This document shows, one piece after another, positions 49,501 through 49,999 of a DNA stretch of 64,000 nucleotides (positions within the stretch are counted from its first letter, which is position 1; every line of letters starts with the position of its first letter). Under the pieces are notes generated by a model, which worked only from the letters and a program-made list of their open reading frames with translations, had not been told where the DNA came from and searched no databases. The DNA is from Lymantria dispar. Its lineage: Eukaryota > Arthropoda > Insecta > Lepidoptera > Erebidae. The stretch spans positions 1,922,001-1,986,000 of the forward strand of contig CM063471.1 of NCBI GenBank assembly GCA_032191425.1. The letters are read 5' to 3'. The translations under genes and the position numbers were made by a program.

Positions 49501-49872
49501 GTCCCCCCCTCGGGGAGGATGTTGGTCTTTCCTCACGCGGTCGGCTTCTCGGTGGGTGACGGACTAATTCCCCAGTCACGTCACCCGCGGCCTCGGCTAG
49601 GGCCGCCCCAGTCGCCGGCGGAGATTAATAGTCATCTTTGGATATGATATGGAGATAATTCTCCATATCATATCCAAAGATGACTTTTACTACATCCACG
49701 GGCAAATAAAATGAGGCGGCGAACTGTAATCTTAACCGTAAACACAAAAGAAGCACACACATCAAACAGTAAATATGTAAATAAATAAAACTGTTTTACG
49801 AAATTATGTTTTACCTTCGAAAGCGGCATCCACGGTTACCAACACACACAAAAATAGTAATTTAAGTAACAT
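1697..49872 (-). CDS. CLIP-domain serine protease, snake-like (CLIPC type), nine exons, 3' end outside window
   Basis: Assembled by hand from exons 49872-49815, 31680-31583, 17654-17548, 15368-15238, 11752-11601, 11062-10944, 8437-8285, 5255-5126 and 1828-1697. Every internal border is GT-AG and each phase fits the next, giving 1,080 nt or 360 residues. Seen in order: signal peptide (about 1-17); six-Cys CLIP domain (Cys 23, 32, 38, 54, 64, 65); linker rich in Pro, Ser and Thr (66-130); LVLGG start of the protease domain (167-171); catalytic His in TAGHC (213); catalytic Asp in YNDIAL (264); and KDTCQ, whose Asp (357) matches chymotrypsin Asp189 and implies cleavage after Arg or Lys. The next residues should be GDSGGP, but no such exon occurs in 1-1690, so the last exon lies outside. 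The residue before the VLGG start is Leu, as in Drosophila snake and other CLIPC proteases, which are zymogens cut by an upstream protease in Toll or melanization cascades. Family and structure are clear; the exact pathway is inferred. Confidence 0.9.
1881..2073 (-). mobile_element. SINE-A copy, 5'-truncated
   Basis: Reads catcatcatttcagctcata, tacgtcccactgttgggct and the gtcgtcttttacgac core in reverse, then stops at gggcaagat before a (ttta)n run at 2074-2090. Confidence 0.85.
2487..2812 (+). repeat. Interspersed repeat family E1
   Basis: Begins tagcaatccgccctcgcttc, contains cgggataaaatatagcct and gaatttttgaaatcggtcc, then (cagacaga)n. Other copies at 5622-5838, 21243-21548, 32775-32986 and, reversed, 47752-48073. 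No open frame; class not decided. The preceding 2091-2486 holds AT-rich sequence and part of repeat G (near 2395-2460). Confidence 0.7.
2813..3145 (+). repeat. Interspersed repeat family E2
   Basis: Starts agccgacccggcgaacttcg, a sequence I recall as widespread in insect genomes, and continues through the aaattggtacagccgttctt segment. Directly follows E1. No coding potential seen. Confidence 0.5.
3210..3893 (+). repeat. Three partial copies of repeat family E3
   Basis: Units at about 3210-3392, 3393-3590 and 3715-3893 share gcgccacctaycrg, gtgaatctaaatcat and catcagtccagccgttta, and the first and third share caatttatatataaag. Copy 2 is more diverged. No frame. Confidence 0.6.
4005..4213 (-). 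mobile_element. SINE-A copy, diverged
   Basis: Reverse SINE-A: catttcagctcctcc, caataggagggaaatgg, tggtatagagttttatg and gtattcttagtccgtcatc. The core hairpin is mutated. Confidence 0.7.
4270..4930 (+). mobile_element. RTE-like LINE 3' end, interrupted by an R1x tail
   Basis: The segment at 4795-4930 reads like KVRREPLNASDTGLFRKAFS and WGGLQQWTSTG, the C-terminal residues of the RTE-like LINE also seen at 18841-19200, 21860-22415 and 47215-47570. Sequence at about 4270-4411 appears to belong to the same element but is too decayed to read. Confidence 0.45.
4426..4756 (+). mobile_element. R1x LINE, truncated 3'-tail copy with target duplication
   Basis: Begins in the last codons of ORF2 (ggcggcgcaggcgcgagta), contains the conserved 3' UTR and ends in poly(A). 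Flanked by agcgtggcgattat at 4412-4425 and 4757-4770, a 14-bp target-site duplication. Confidence 0.92.
4940..5103 (-). mobile_element. SINE-A copy, partial
   Basis: Reverse SINE-A from cagtcccactgttgggct to ttactccgtcactacac, with the gtcgtcttttacgac core intact and the middle deleted. Ends about 22 nt from the donor of protease exon 8. Confidence 0.8.
5126..5255 (-). CDS. Protease exon 8: ATGWG segment
   Basis: A 130-nt exon, acceptor ATTTTTCAG, donor AAG/GTAAAT, phase 2 in and phase 0 out. It encodes QYIVPACLD and VLATGWGLTEYKG, the conserved central strand of S1A proteases. A SINE-A copy ends about 22 nt past the donor. Confidence 0.92.
5622..5838 (+). repeat. Repeat family E1, shorter copy
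   Basis: Begins tagcaacctgccctcgcttc and ends in (acaaacaa)n then ttagtaaggatt. The 3' part differs from the copy at 2487. The 5290-5620 stretch left of it is AT-rich with two copies of the ttaatcgacttcraaaaagg motif (5315 and 5347). Confidence 0.65.
6008..6835 (+). pseudogene. Non-LTR retrotransposon reverse transcriptase, 5'-truncated
   Basis: Starts in the RT palm with LRYADDTTLFATS (active-site YADD at about 6013), then after a frameshift near 6115 runs as a 210-residue frame (6128-6760) with YAAETWTL, KIDALEMWCWRKMLG, FFGHVARRDG and RGRAPMRWTDQI. These are conserved in lepidopteran endonuclease-RT LINEs. A tail of aagaagaagaag ends it near 6835. Clade not certain (RTE-like or similar). 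Confidence 0.75.
6836..7078 (+). mobile_element. SINE-B copy
   Basis: Runs from attgcaaactgtggcaacct through gaagaaagtgaagggagtgt to a (ct)9 run at 7037-7054 and cgcctcactaggtgcag. From 7079 to about 7500 I see no further recognisable feature. Confidence 0.7.
7500..7668 (+). mobile_element. LINE 3' end, (TTGAA)n-type tail
   Basis: Contains gacaagcccgctgagtttct, tgccggatcttctcag and gatccggtggcg, ending aataatttgaatttgaattt. Same 3' end at 34048-34187. This is a common lepidopteran LINE terminus; no coding part remains. Confidence 0.6.
7682..7852 (+). repeat. SINE-B end fused to a core-containing repeat
   Basis: Starts with the SINE-B end type (actctgttgtatatattcag), then carries a variant of the shared core (cttgtacgacacccacgcg) and ends gtagccactaccac. 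From 7853 to exon 7 at 8285 no feature was recognised. Confidence 0.45.
8285..8437 (-). CDS. Protease exon 7: catalytic aspartate
   Basis: A 153-nt exon, acceptor TGTTTTCAG, donor CC/GTAAGT. It contains VLVGALTRSD, the VKRIISHPDYNPP strand and YNDIALV, whose Asp264 is the Asp102 equivalent. Only 17 nt of intron separate its 5' border from the inverted-repeat end of a DNA transposon (8455-10696). Confidence 0.93.
8731..8995 (+). mobile_element. SINE-B copy
   Basis: Good copy from ttttattgcaaacggtggca through cagtacacctgatggtaagt and gtgaatgcgtgcattgaggc to gctcaccgaacgaagcgcag and attgctactactcagacg. Confidence 0.8.
9206..10170 (+). mobile_element. Jockey-clade LINE, 5'-truncated copy with target duplication
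   Basis: Near-identical to 39567-40524 of the longer copy. Encodes the end of RT (KAVTALANWYRKWRIEINPE ... LFGRPVSWSREAKYLGVTLD) until small deletions (near 9750 and 9830) break the frame. Ends in poly(A). Flanked by tgcctattcatta at 9193-9205 and 10171-10183. The surrounding 9000-9192 plus 10184-10360 has a TATA-like run and an AATAAA and may be an LTR, but I could not fix its ends. Confidence 0.92.
10710..10900 (+). mobile_element. SINE-A copy
   Basis: From gtgtggtgacggagtaagaa to agcccaacagtacgact and gggctgag. The core lost part of the gacgactaag motif. Confidence 0.85.
10944..11062 (-). CDS. Protease exon 6: catalytic histidine
   Basis: A 119-nt exon, acceptor ATGTTACAG, donor TT/GTAAGT, phase 0 in and phase 2 out. 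It encodes LGYGDDPQSLSWLCGGTIIS and ERFILTAGHC. His213 is the catalytic His57 equivalent, and Cys198 and Cys214 form the standard flanking disulfide. Confidence 0.93.
11150..11285 (+). repeat. GA-rich low-complexity stretch
   Basis: Runs of gagagagcgattgagatag and gagagagagaaagg, repeated in looser form near 11255. It lies between exon 6 and repeat G. Confidence 0.6.
11330..11570 (+). repeat. Repeat G joined to SINE-B end
   Basis: Repeat G (gaccatgaatgctgcaaagt, gttcgaaacgtcgggcaatc, tagtgctcgcgtaaac) runs directly into the SINE-B end (attgctactactcagacg ... ccccggacggaccggcccgc). The same G motif is seen at 2395-2460, 46800-46900, 47135-47195, 48120-48215 and 61490-61605. Confidence 0.55.
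11601..11752 (-). CDS. Protease exon 5: linker cysteines, zymogen cleavage site, start of protease domain
   Basis: A 152-nt exon, acceptor CTGTTACAG, donor ATG/GTAATA. It has cysteines at 133, 144 and 160, then ALDLVLGGVDARQYEFPHM. The GG pair and EFPHM are typical of the N-terminus of snake-like protease domains. No Arg precedes VLGG; the residue is Leu167, which suggests activation by a protease that cuts after Leu. It ends in phase 0. Confidence 0.9.
11822..12482 (+). repeat. 28-bp satellite with higher-order structure, about 23.5 units
   Basis: The unit is 28 bp, e.g. ctatgaataaaattacg + taattttatat, built around the palindrome AAATTACGTAATTT. Distinct variants follow one another in the order A-B-C-D-E-F, then repeat; one block lacks F and A. 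This gives a higher-order period of 168 bp. It ends at the SINE-A copy at 12485. Confidence 0.9.
12485..12708 (-). mobile_element. SINE-A copy, left arm of an inverted SINE pair
   Basis: Reverse SINE-A from cgtatacgtcccacggctag to cttactctgtcaccacac, with a small insertion near 12655. Faces the copy at 12748-13008. Confidence 0.85.
12748..13012 (+). mobile_element. SINE-A copy, right arm of an inverted SINE pair
   Basis: Plus-strand SINE-A from ttgtggtgacggagtgacgg (with an extra cggcaacggtggcg) through gtcgtaaaagacgactaagg to a gatgatgatgaatgatga tail. Confidence 0.88.
13023..13357 (-). mobile_element. hAT-like MITE (AATCGATT-rich), copy 3, with 8-bp target duplication
   Basis: Starts TAGGGATATGAAA, ends TCACATCCCTA, flanked by attacatc at 13015-13022 and 13358-13365. 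An 8-bp duplication with TAGGGATG ends is the hAT signature. Reverse orientation to copies 1 and 2. Confidence 0.88.
13495..13800 (-). mobile_element. SINE-A copy split by an R1x tail
   Basis: Reverse SINE-A at 13495-13588 (atccatgtcccacttttagt ... ctggtcagacgt) resumes at about 13763 (agacgtgttggcatagag). agacgt is shared by both sides of the insert. Confidence 0.7.
13589..13765 (-). mobile_element. R1x LINE, truncated tail
   Basis: Poly(T) then the reverse R1x 3' end (gcccataacccacccgtacc, gtcgccttcgtcgttgggcc, cagtggtcggcccgacgg). Confidence 0.85.
13807..13970. repeat. R1x 3'-UTR fold-back (inverted duplicate)
   Basis: About 13807-13888 is R1x 3' UTR in plus orientation (ctagccgaggccgcgggtga ...), and about 13891-13970 is the same segment reversed (gcctctcggcgggtgatgga, ctaaatccccggttc). 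The two imperfect arms of about 80 bp meet at a cgacgccccccctcgg junction. Confidence 0.75.
13973..15130 (+). mobile_element. GATGTGAAACATC element, long copy 1
   Basis: Begins GATGTGAAACATCTATAGG and ends with GATGTTTCACATC (15087-15099) plus gccaggcgtcctgagcgacg and a T run. The copy at 36660-37818 is its near-identical reverse complement. The interior has strings such as gtatcgatac and a possible atcgagctagatgccgctat type repeat near 14635 and 14697, but no coding frame. Confidence 0.85.
15238..15368 (-). CDS. Protease exon 4: linker exon between two transposon copies
   Basis: A 131-nt exon with acceptor TTGTTTCCAG and donor GATA/GTAAGT. It enters in phase 2 and leaves in phase 1, exactly what exons 3 and 5 need. 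It encodes a Ser/Thr/Tyr/Pro-rich linker (STTEYVPPEYYYKD) with one Cys (113) and a basic SKKTGQK run. The acceptor is about 12 nt from one copy of the GATGTGAAACATC element (15382-15632), and another copy ends about 108 nt past the donor. Phase agreement is the main evidence; linker exons are poorly conserved. Confidence 0.8.
15382..15640 (+). mobile_element. GATGTGAAACATC element, short copy 2
   Basis: Begins GAAGTGAAACATCTATAGG and ends GATGTTTCACATCTGCCAGG, catcctgagcgacg, T run: the same ends as copy 1 with most of the interior deleted. It lies about 12 nt from the splice acceptor of protease exon 4. Confidence 0.82.
15775..15875 (-). mobile_element. SINE-A, internally deleted
   Basis: catcatcatctcggctcctg joins directly to cttatatgcatattaattcc, atcttttacgacacccacgg and ttactccatcaccacatgg. 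Confidence 0.75.
16038..16395 (-). repeat. Interspersed repeat family F2
   Basis: Contains agggttccgtaccg, tctgtctgtcaccaggctgt, ctcaagaaccgtgatagcta, tgttgccgctataacaac and ends gcgcgagtccgactcgtac. Other copies at 33775-34045, 46895-47130 and 52812-53045. No frame; class unknown. Confidence 0.65.
16400..16742 (-). mobile_element. R1x LINE tail, old diverged copy
   Basis: Reverse R1x 3' UTR landmarks remain: taacccacccagttcgccc, ttgggccgaccattgctatc, aggtggcagactaagccccg, ccacccgcggccttgtctag. Then atcttttatgacgcctatag (SINE core) follows at 16760. Confidence 0.6.
17030..17215 (+). mobile_element. Jockey LINE C-terminal fragment, diverged
   Basis: Matches the jockey 3' coding end in outline (taccgcccccgccgacggga, tgcccgagccgaggtccgta), from a related but older copy. 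Confidence 0.55.
17308..17519 (+). mobile_element. SINE-A copy, near full length
   Basis: From cgtgtggtgacggagtaaga to gcccaacagtgggacgtatg and a cgatgatgatgata tail. It ends about 28 nt from the donor of protease exon 3. Confidence 0.9.
17548..17654 (-). CDS. Protease exon 3: second half of CLIP domain and proline-rich linker
   Basis: A 107-nt exon, acceptor CATTACAG, donor AA/GTAAGG. It carries CLIP cysteines 4-6 (TCGF and the VCC pair), then a Pro/Thr linker with SPPPP and ATTTK. It leaves two bases (phase 2). Reading through the donor meets TAA at once, which supports splicing there. Confidence 0.88.
17838..18507 (+). mobile_element. hAT-like element (TATCGATA-rich) containing an R1x tail
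   Basis: Right end tcgatatttttttcgtgtcc + ct is the inverse of the usual AGGGACACG-type hAT end; the left end tgacacgatatcgaac is decayed. acaggaga and acaagata flank it as a likely diverged 8-bp duplication. Confidence 0.5.
18067..18372 (+). mobile_element. R1x LINE, truncated tail
   Basis: Starts in the 3' UTR (cgggtgacgtgacctgggat), passes gtattccgtcagcccgacca and cgccccggacggagtggtgc and ends in 14 A. attaatt occurs on both sides. Confidence 0.9.
18700..19315 (-). mobile_element. SINE-A copy split by an RTE-like LINE fragment
   Basis: Part one 18715-18838 (ttaggtcatatacgtcccac ... ggctttatgccgagtttt), part two about 19205-19315 (ttttatgcatatttaatctc ... ttactctgtcaccacac). Confidence 0.75.
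18841..19200 (-). pseudogene. RTE-like LINE ORF2 C-terminal fragment
   Basis: On the minus strand the frames read in pieces TGVTDIARRISTLKWQWAGH, RRTDNRWGRKVLEGRPRS and DAGGTRPHSVV, matching the fragments at 21860-22415 and 47215-47570. Frameshifts throughout. Confidence 0.7.
19332..19363 (+). repeat. Poly(A) run
   Basis: About 29 consecutive A, ending before cggctgcaatgg. It may be a decayed retrotransposon tail. 19364-19690 holds AT-rich sequence with no recognised feature. Confidence 0.7.
19690..19925 (+). mobile_element. SINE-A copies, rearranged
   Basis: SINE-A at 19690-19856 (gtgacggagaatacagttca ... ataccaaccagtttgatca), then a second piece of its middle (gtaaaagatgattgag ... atatgcgtataatatgc) to about 19901, followed by the reverse of that piece toward 19933. 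Confidence 0.65.
20071..21022 (+). repeat. 56-bp tandem array, 17 units
   Basis: Unit: gtgacggtttgtgtagaacg, cctacctctcttagtggaac, tacatctacgtagtac. 952 bp equals 17 units. Units differ almost only at one site (aactac, agctac or cgctac), with single changes such as atctgcgtag and cctatctctc. Confidence 0.95.
21243..21548 (+). repeat. Repeat family E1
   Basis: Begins tagcaacccgtcctcgcttc and follows the 2487-2812 copy to ttattggtatagatg. It lies inside the Harbinger-like element. Confidence 0.7.
21741..21832 (-). mobile_element. SINE-A 5' part
   Basis: Reverse SINE-A core (gtcttttacgacatccacgt) through cttactccgtcaccacat. The Harbinger-like element inserted at its left edge. Confidence 0.75.
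21860..22415 (+). pseudogene. RTE-like LINE ORF2 C-terminus with an R1x tail inside
   Basis: Reads SLIERLKVAHRAMERVILSI, SLRDKIWNMAIHRRMGVTDI, then STLKWQWVDHIACRW up to about 22075; resumes at about 22255 with CRTDNRWGRKFLEWPPR and, in another frame, DDILKVVGNRWMQAQD. The 22080-22247 insert is R1x 3' UTR with poly(A). Confidence 0.75.
22080..22247 (+). mobile_element. R1x LINE, truncated tail
   Basis: Contains tgcagagaggctgaccgcag, gatgggttatggggccgtgc, actatagcccacccaagaa and poly(A); the middle is shortened. Confidence 0.65.
22415..23688 (+). pseudogene. R1-clade LINE copy 1, RT region (left part)
   Basis: 5'-truncated. Frames read LLDETPKLFERVLVDRLVQH, YGFRRGRSTIDALAALN, SLDIKNVFNSLPHETL, VPLYLRRLLEAYLEGRHVLW, GVPQGLVLGPTLWN and CYADDTLIT (active site near 22885), then KTEALLFYGPSR, MKYLGLHLDSRWSFG, MALYGAPIWAESLTAS and FRMTQVL. 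Stops at 22601 and 23178 and several frameshifts disable it. It breaks off at caggtact (23686) and resumes at 30945. Confidence 0.88.
24376..26563 (+). pseudogene. R1x ORF1, gag-like protein with zinc knuckles
   Basis: Start ATG at 24376 (MPKTTTNGEPSSHSKALPGY). Frame changes near 24650-24710 and near 25350. In order: acidic/Ser-rich N-terminus, a coiled coil with Leu heptads near 25070-25200 (ENARLSGEVSGLQEHNKKLE), a basic run (GGGKKKRGKRSRKG), an RNA-binding-like region (MRITGLDDSVTVEDVREAIV), then zinc knuckles CYKCMAVGHTRPTC and CFRCGQPGHKVASC with a partial third between. Ends MDTAH, stop overlapping the ORF2 start. Binds element RNA by analogy with R1-clade gag. Confidence 0.88.
26563..29649 (+). 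pseudogene. R1x ORF2, endonuclease / reverse transcriptase, disrupted
   Basis: Endonuclease: LQANLNHAAEAQD, VLGDYNAKSTAWGSPRTNAR and LSDHRYIRIEV supply APE-type active-site motifs. Then TGG to TGA at 27448 (PW*SREL), an indel in a C run near 27700, and deletions near 28105 and 28220 that remove RT blocks (VFNAFNNL where SLDIKNAFNSL is expected). RT resumes with GVPQGSVLGPTLWN and CYADDTLVT (28482). After a frameshift near 28740 come MALYGAPVWAGSL and a C-terminal C-x2-C-x8-H-x4-C zinc motif (CHHCSCDEDTAQHTLEEC). Stop at 29647. Confidence 0.9.
29813..30056 (+). mobile_element. SINE-A nested in the R1x 3' UTR
   Basis: Complete SINE-A from tccgtgtggtgacggagtaa to a (gat)n tail. gaccactgacgac is on both sides (29793-29805 and 30052-30064), so it inserted after the LINE did. 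Confidence 0.92.
30364..30568 (-). mobile_element. SINE-C copy with target duplication
   Basis: Reverse SINE-C: catcatcatcatcttgctct, ggggtcgacgcaatatgtca, ggccgcctgcctgacatcaa, tctagggctcttagtcgtct. Flanked by ttataaaagcatat (30350-30363, 30569-30582). Confidence 0.9.
30945..31490 (+). pseudogene. R1-clade LINE copy 1, C-terminal part (right part)
   Basis: Continues the frame broken at 23686: TGHGVFGKYLHRI, EEVPGCHECGAPNDNVRHTM (zinc motif), CPAWGPQRRELSAVIGTGLS, FIARKEAAEREREALASANS, LRRRRPGRGRPRRPCVGVS and a stop at 31320. The 3' UTR ends in poly(A) near 31482-31489. It is followed by an RTE-like scrap (gtggcatattcctggggagg) and then exon 2. Confidence 0.88.
31583..31680 (-). CDS. Protease exon 2: first half of the CLIP domain
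   Basis: A 98-nt exon with acceptor TTTTTTCAG and donor CAG/GTAATT. It encodes the first three CLIP cysteines (DTC, GTC, SKC) and a basic KKKK stretch, and ends in phase 0. A degraded R1x/RTE-like LINE ends about 20-90 bp beyond the donor, so the exon sits at the edge of the large transposon nest in intron 2. Confidence 0.88.
31690..31975 (+). mobile_element. SINE-A fragments, diverged
   Basis: Tail-like piece at 31740-31800 (ccccaacagtgttatgtgca ... aatgatgataatgag) and a second piece at 31845-31975 with ctccgtcactacacgg and ccgtgcccagctgtgggacg. Confidence 0.5.
31998..32601 (+). mobile_element. Probable solo LTR
   Basis: 604 bp beginning TGTAAATTGTTGATG and ending CGACATCA, flanked by atatt on both sides (31993-31997, 32602-32606). 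Contains ttataaaaacattgtaagat (TATA-like) near 32490 and taataaatacag (polyadenylation signal) near 32560. No internal coding region or second LTR in the window. Confidence 0.55.
32775..32986 (+). repeat. Repeat family E1, short copy
   Basis: Contains catggcttcgcttcgatttt, cgggataaaatatagcctat and gtaacaaacaaacaaaca, ending ttaagtaaggatt. 32987-33230 is AT-rich with nothing recognised. Confidence 0.65.
33240..33500 (+). mobile_element. R1x LINE, truncated tail with target duplication
   Basis: From tgcgggtgaccggaccgggg to gtagcccaccccaaataaaa. tcatgttc occurs at 33232-33239 and 33501-33508. Diverged from the younger tails. Confidence 0.8.
33505..33690 (-). mobile_element. SINE-A copy, partial
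   Basis: Reverse SINE-A: gagctcgaacctcctccaca, tataccacgctggtcagacg, tatcccttagccgtctttta. The 5' end is lost. Confidence 0.75.
33775..34045 (+). repeat. Repeat family F2
   Basis: From agtgcgagtcagagtcacgc through gctgttatagcggcaacaga and tagcctggtgacagacagac to ccctttgggtacagcaccct. Confidence 0.7.
34048..34187 (+). mobile_element. LINE 3' end, (TTGAA)n-type tail
   Basis: cagcccgctgagttacttgc, gatcttctcagcttgtagcc, gatccggtggtag and a final aataaataatttgaattgat. Same family as 7500-7668. Confidence 0.6.
34212..34444 (+). mobile_element. SINE-A copy with target duplication
   Basis: Near-complete SINE-A (ttccgtgtggtgacggagta ... gtgggctgtgatgatgatg). Flanked by acaggcaaaaa at 34201-34211 and 34445-34455. 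It inserted in an older SINE-A piece (34446-34497, reverse). Confidence 0.93.
34728..35599 (+). mobile_element. hAT-like element with 8-bp target duplication
   Basis: Left end TAGGGATGCAAACGATACAT, right end the inverse of GAGGGATGCTAATATGGAAA. Subterminal ATCGATG repeats on both sides. actacaat flanks it at 34720-34727 and 35600-35607. No transposase; the interior carries a LINE fragment. Confidence 0.85.
34960..35400 (+). pseudogene. LINE C-terminal fragment inside the hAT-like element
   Basis: Frame 1 reads GLESLERRRDFGSLCVLYRH and SAGELFDLVPPSPFYQRTTR; after a frameshift, AGFIRFQRLFLPRTCRLWNE and LPAAVFPERYDMSFFKRGLR to a stop at 35268. These are C-terminal signatures of lepidopteran jockey/CR1-type LINEs. 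Poly(A)-like end near 35380-35400. Confidence 0.75.
36359..36422 (+). repeat. (TA)n microsatellite
   Basis: About 30 TA units with one interruption. The wider stretch 35870-36655 holds no gene that I can see. Confidence 0.95.
36660..37818 (-). mobile_element. GATGTGAAACATC element, long copy 3 (inverted)
   Basis: Near-identical reverse complement of 13973-15130, from aaaaaaagtaagctgtcgct to ctatagatgtttcacatca. The ends GATGTGAAACATC and GATGTTTCACATC are subterminal inverted repeats; a short outer segment ctcaggacgcctggc is found at one end only. Element class undecided; Helitron/Helentron-like is one option. Confidence 0.85.
37925..40524 (+). mobile_element. Jockey-clade LINE, 5'-truncated but long
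   Basis: Starts inside the endonuclease (NKRGKVLELYADRLG, then LDSDHRPVTLEF), contains the whole RT region and a 3' UTR, and ends in ten A near 40524. Truncated relatives with the same 3' end lie at 9206-10170, 55328-55789 (reverse), 17030-17215 and 58160-58410. Confidence 0.92.
38020..40444 (+). pseudogene. Jockey-like ORF2: endonuclease end and reverse transcriptase
   Basis: Frame 38118-39077 covers the EN end (SDHRPV) and RT finger motifs (LHARKAPGSDGITNRVIKLF, WKEAVVIGIHKPGKKRTEPN). Indels near 39060 and 39100 shift the frame (SLGKLYERIVL, then LNKLIPDAQFGFRAKHSC). The last frame to 40444 has VLFLDVAKAFDKVWHEGLIY, AGVPQGSVLAPFLFTLYTSD, LYADDTVLY (39514) and an Arg-rich C-terminus. An earlier frameshift near 38035 also exists. 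Not functional. Confidence 0.9.
41332..42786 (+). mobile_element. Tigger/pogo-like MITE carrying a LINE insertion
   Basis: Left CAATGGACCCGCGGTAATCC and right the inverse of CAGTGGACCCCCGGTAATCC, each preceded by TA. Between them, after about 50-60 bp of MITE sequence on either side, lies a reverse LINE fragment. 40530-41331 holds AT-rich sequence with no gene. Confidence 0.6.
41383..42745 (-). pseudogene. CR1/jockey-like LINE ORF2 fragment with (TTGAA)n tail
   Basis: Pieces on the minus strand: NYGIRGKAHEWIDSYLDNRL and CGTPQGSLLAP; then ILFADDTTVIVEG, LEHNNLKVNLTKTNIIHF and CAFLGITLDKYCNWKPHIEK; then RAQKKCIRAICG; last IYNNLPKNMRLLPLHKFKKE to a stop near 41600. Two or more frameshifts. The 3' UTR ends in ttgaattgaattgaa at 41383-41397. 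Confidence 0.85.
43015..43228 (+). mobile_element. SINE-A copy, 5' end replaced
   Basis: From caactccatatcttgcctgt and gtcgtaaaagacgactaagg to gcccaacagtgggacgtagg and a short gagctgatgttgac end. Confidence 0.8.
43484..43790 (+). mobile_element. R1x LINE, truncated tail with 14-bp target duplication
   Basis: 3' UTR from cctagtcgagaccgcgggtg to ctacccacccc and poly(A). atcattatcagccc at 43470-43483 and 43791-43804. Its poly(A) takes part in the palindrome that follows. Confidence 0.93.
43785..43850. repeat. Perfect 32-bp fold-back palindrome
   Basis: Arms 43785-43816 and 43819-43850 with loop TG. The left arm is seven A of the R1x tail, the target duplication and the SINE start; the right arm is its exact reverse complement, after which the SINE resumes by repeating aagacttgagtct. 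Confidence 0.93.
43791..44065 (-). mobile_element. SINE-A copy interrupted by the palindrome
   Basis: Reverse SINE-A: cattatcagcccactgtt, cttccacaataggaaggaaa, gttttccttctcttgcatag, gtcgtcttttacaacaccca, cttactccgtcaccattcgg. From 44066 to 44600 only a piece of SINE-A (44095-44145) and AT-rich sequence. Confidence 0.85.
44609..44903 (+). mobile_element. R1x LINE, truncated tail
   Basis: From ctagccgaggccgcggttga to cggtaacccatccccaataa. attactttrtat flanks both sides (44596 and 44904), one mismatch. Confidence 0.9.
44933..45191 (+). mobile_element. SINE-C copy with 16-bp target duplication
   Basis: From gtgtggtagcggcttcgaat through gtcgtaaaagacgactaaga and ggtcaacgattacattccca to agcaagatgatgatgatga. 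tgtaaatttacccgct at 44917-44932 and 45192-45207. Confidence 0.93.
45238..46105 (+). mobile_element. SINE-A copy split by a LINE fragment
   Basis: 5' half 45238-45332 (tcgtgtggtgacggagtaag ... taatacgcatat), 3' half 46016-46105 (gcaacagaagaaaactcgaa ... attgtggaggaggct). Confidence 0.85.
45333..46015 (+). mobile_element. LINE 3' fragment with (ATT)n tail
   Basis: Open frame 45342-45578 encodes YILTTVIKQHKELVYDPLLL and KQTRSFRTSHAQRFYAFLGP, likely a LINE C-terminus though the clade is not recognised. Includes a (ca)n and (acgc)n run at 45658-45740 and ends attattattattat. Confidence 0.55.
46106..46305 (-). mobile_element. SINE-A copy, abutting the previous one head-on
   Basis: Reverse SINE-A: ctcctccacaatgaaaggga, gtcagacgtgttgccatagt, gtcgtcttttacgacaccca, cttactcttgtcagcacatg. 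Confidence 0.85.
46375..46690 (+). mobile_element. SINE-B copy with (TC)n
   Basis: ggcaaacgagcaaatagtac, gaagaaagtgaagggactgt, then (tc)n at 46547-46575, cctcgctaggtgcagtaaca and a SINE-B end to about 46690. 46800-46900 carries repeat G. Confidence 0.7.
46895..47130 (-). repeat. Repeat family F2, reverse
   Basis: ctgtctgttaccaggctgta, ctcaagaaccgcgattacta, ctgttgccgctataacaaca, then gacacggaaccc. Confidence 0.65.
47215..47570 (-). pseudogene. RTE-like LINE ORF2 C-terminal fragment
   Basis: Reverse of coding; parallels 18841-19200 (tcgccgtctactgctgaacg, cgtcgagcaatgtggcctgc, ccattgccacttcagcgtgc). The coding strand would read KLKWQWAGH- and NRWGRRVL-type motifs with several frame breaks. Confidence 0.65.
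47752..48073 (-). repeat. Repeat family E1, reverse
   Basis: Full-length reverse copy ending gaagcgagggcggattgcta. The best match to the 2487-2812 copy. 48120-48215 is repeat G, and 48216-48840 has no recognised feature apart from a (gat)n run at 48651-48667. Confidence 0.75.
48850..49185 (+). mobile_element. SINE-B copy, longest
   Basis: Runs from tttttgcaattggtggcaaa through gtgaatgcgtgcattgaggc and cgctcaccgaac-type sequence to accccggacgaaccagcccg and cagacaactgttaacagtgt, showing the complete SINE-B of about 340 bp. Confidence 0.8.
49290..49612 (-). mobile_element. R1x LINE, truncated tail (reverse)
   Basis: Poly(T), then gggggtgggttgcggtcagc, gcaccactccgtcaggggcg, gtcgccttcgttgttgggcc and finally ccgcggcctcggctagggcc. 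Confidence 0.92.
49630..49685. repeat. Perfect 26-bp fold-back palindrome
   Basis: Arms 49630-49655 and 49660-49685 with loop TAAT. The outer part of each arm is the SINE-A core (agtcatcttt); the inner part (ggatatgatatggaga) is unique to this site. Confidence 0.93.
49815..49872 (-). CDS. Protease exon 1: start codon and signal peptide
   Basis: The ATG at 49872-49870 opens a 19-codon stretch, MLLKLLFLCVLVTVDAAFE, a textbook hydrophobic signal peptide with a likely cleavage after the Ala pair. It ends in a GTAAAA donor (49814-49813), leaving one base. That base plus the first two of exon 2 makes a Gly codon. It is too short to stand out as an open frame and was found by looking upstream of exon 2. 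Confidence 0.85.
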
Positions 49873-49999
49873 TTTTTACTATTAAAAACGTATATTTATC
49901 AGAATTATTAAATAATATGTATCTTACTTATAAAGTAAGATAATGTAAGTTTATTATTGGCACGATGTCTTGCGACCTATTACGCGGTCGTTGCCGCTG

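Larger units (their letters stand above)
49190..49750 (-). mobile_element. SINE-A copy split by R1x tail and palindrome
   Basis: Part one 49193-49287 (cacggttgacagaaaattga ... tttagatattat), part two about 49621-49750 (ttaatagtcatctt, cttttactacatccacgggc, aactgtaatcttaaccgt). Confidence 0.7.
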
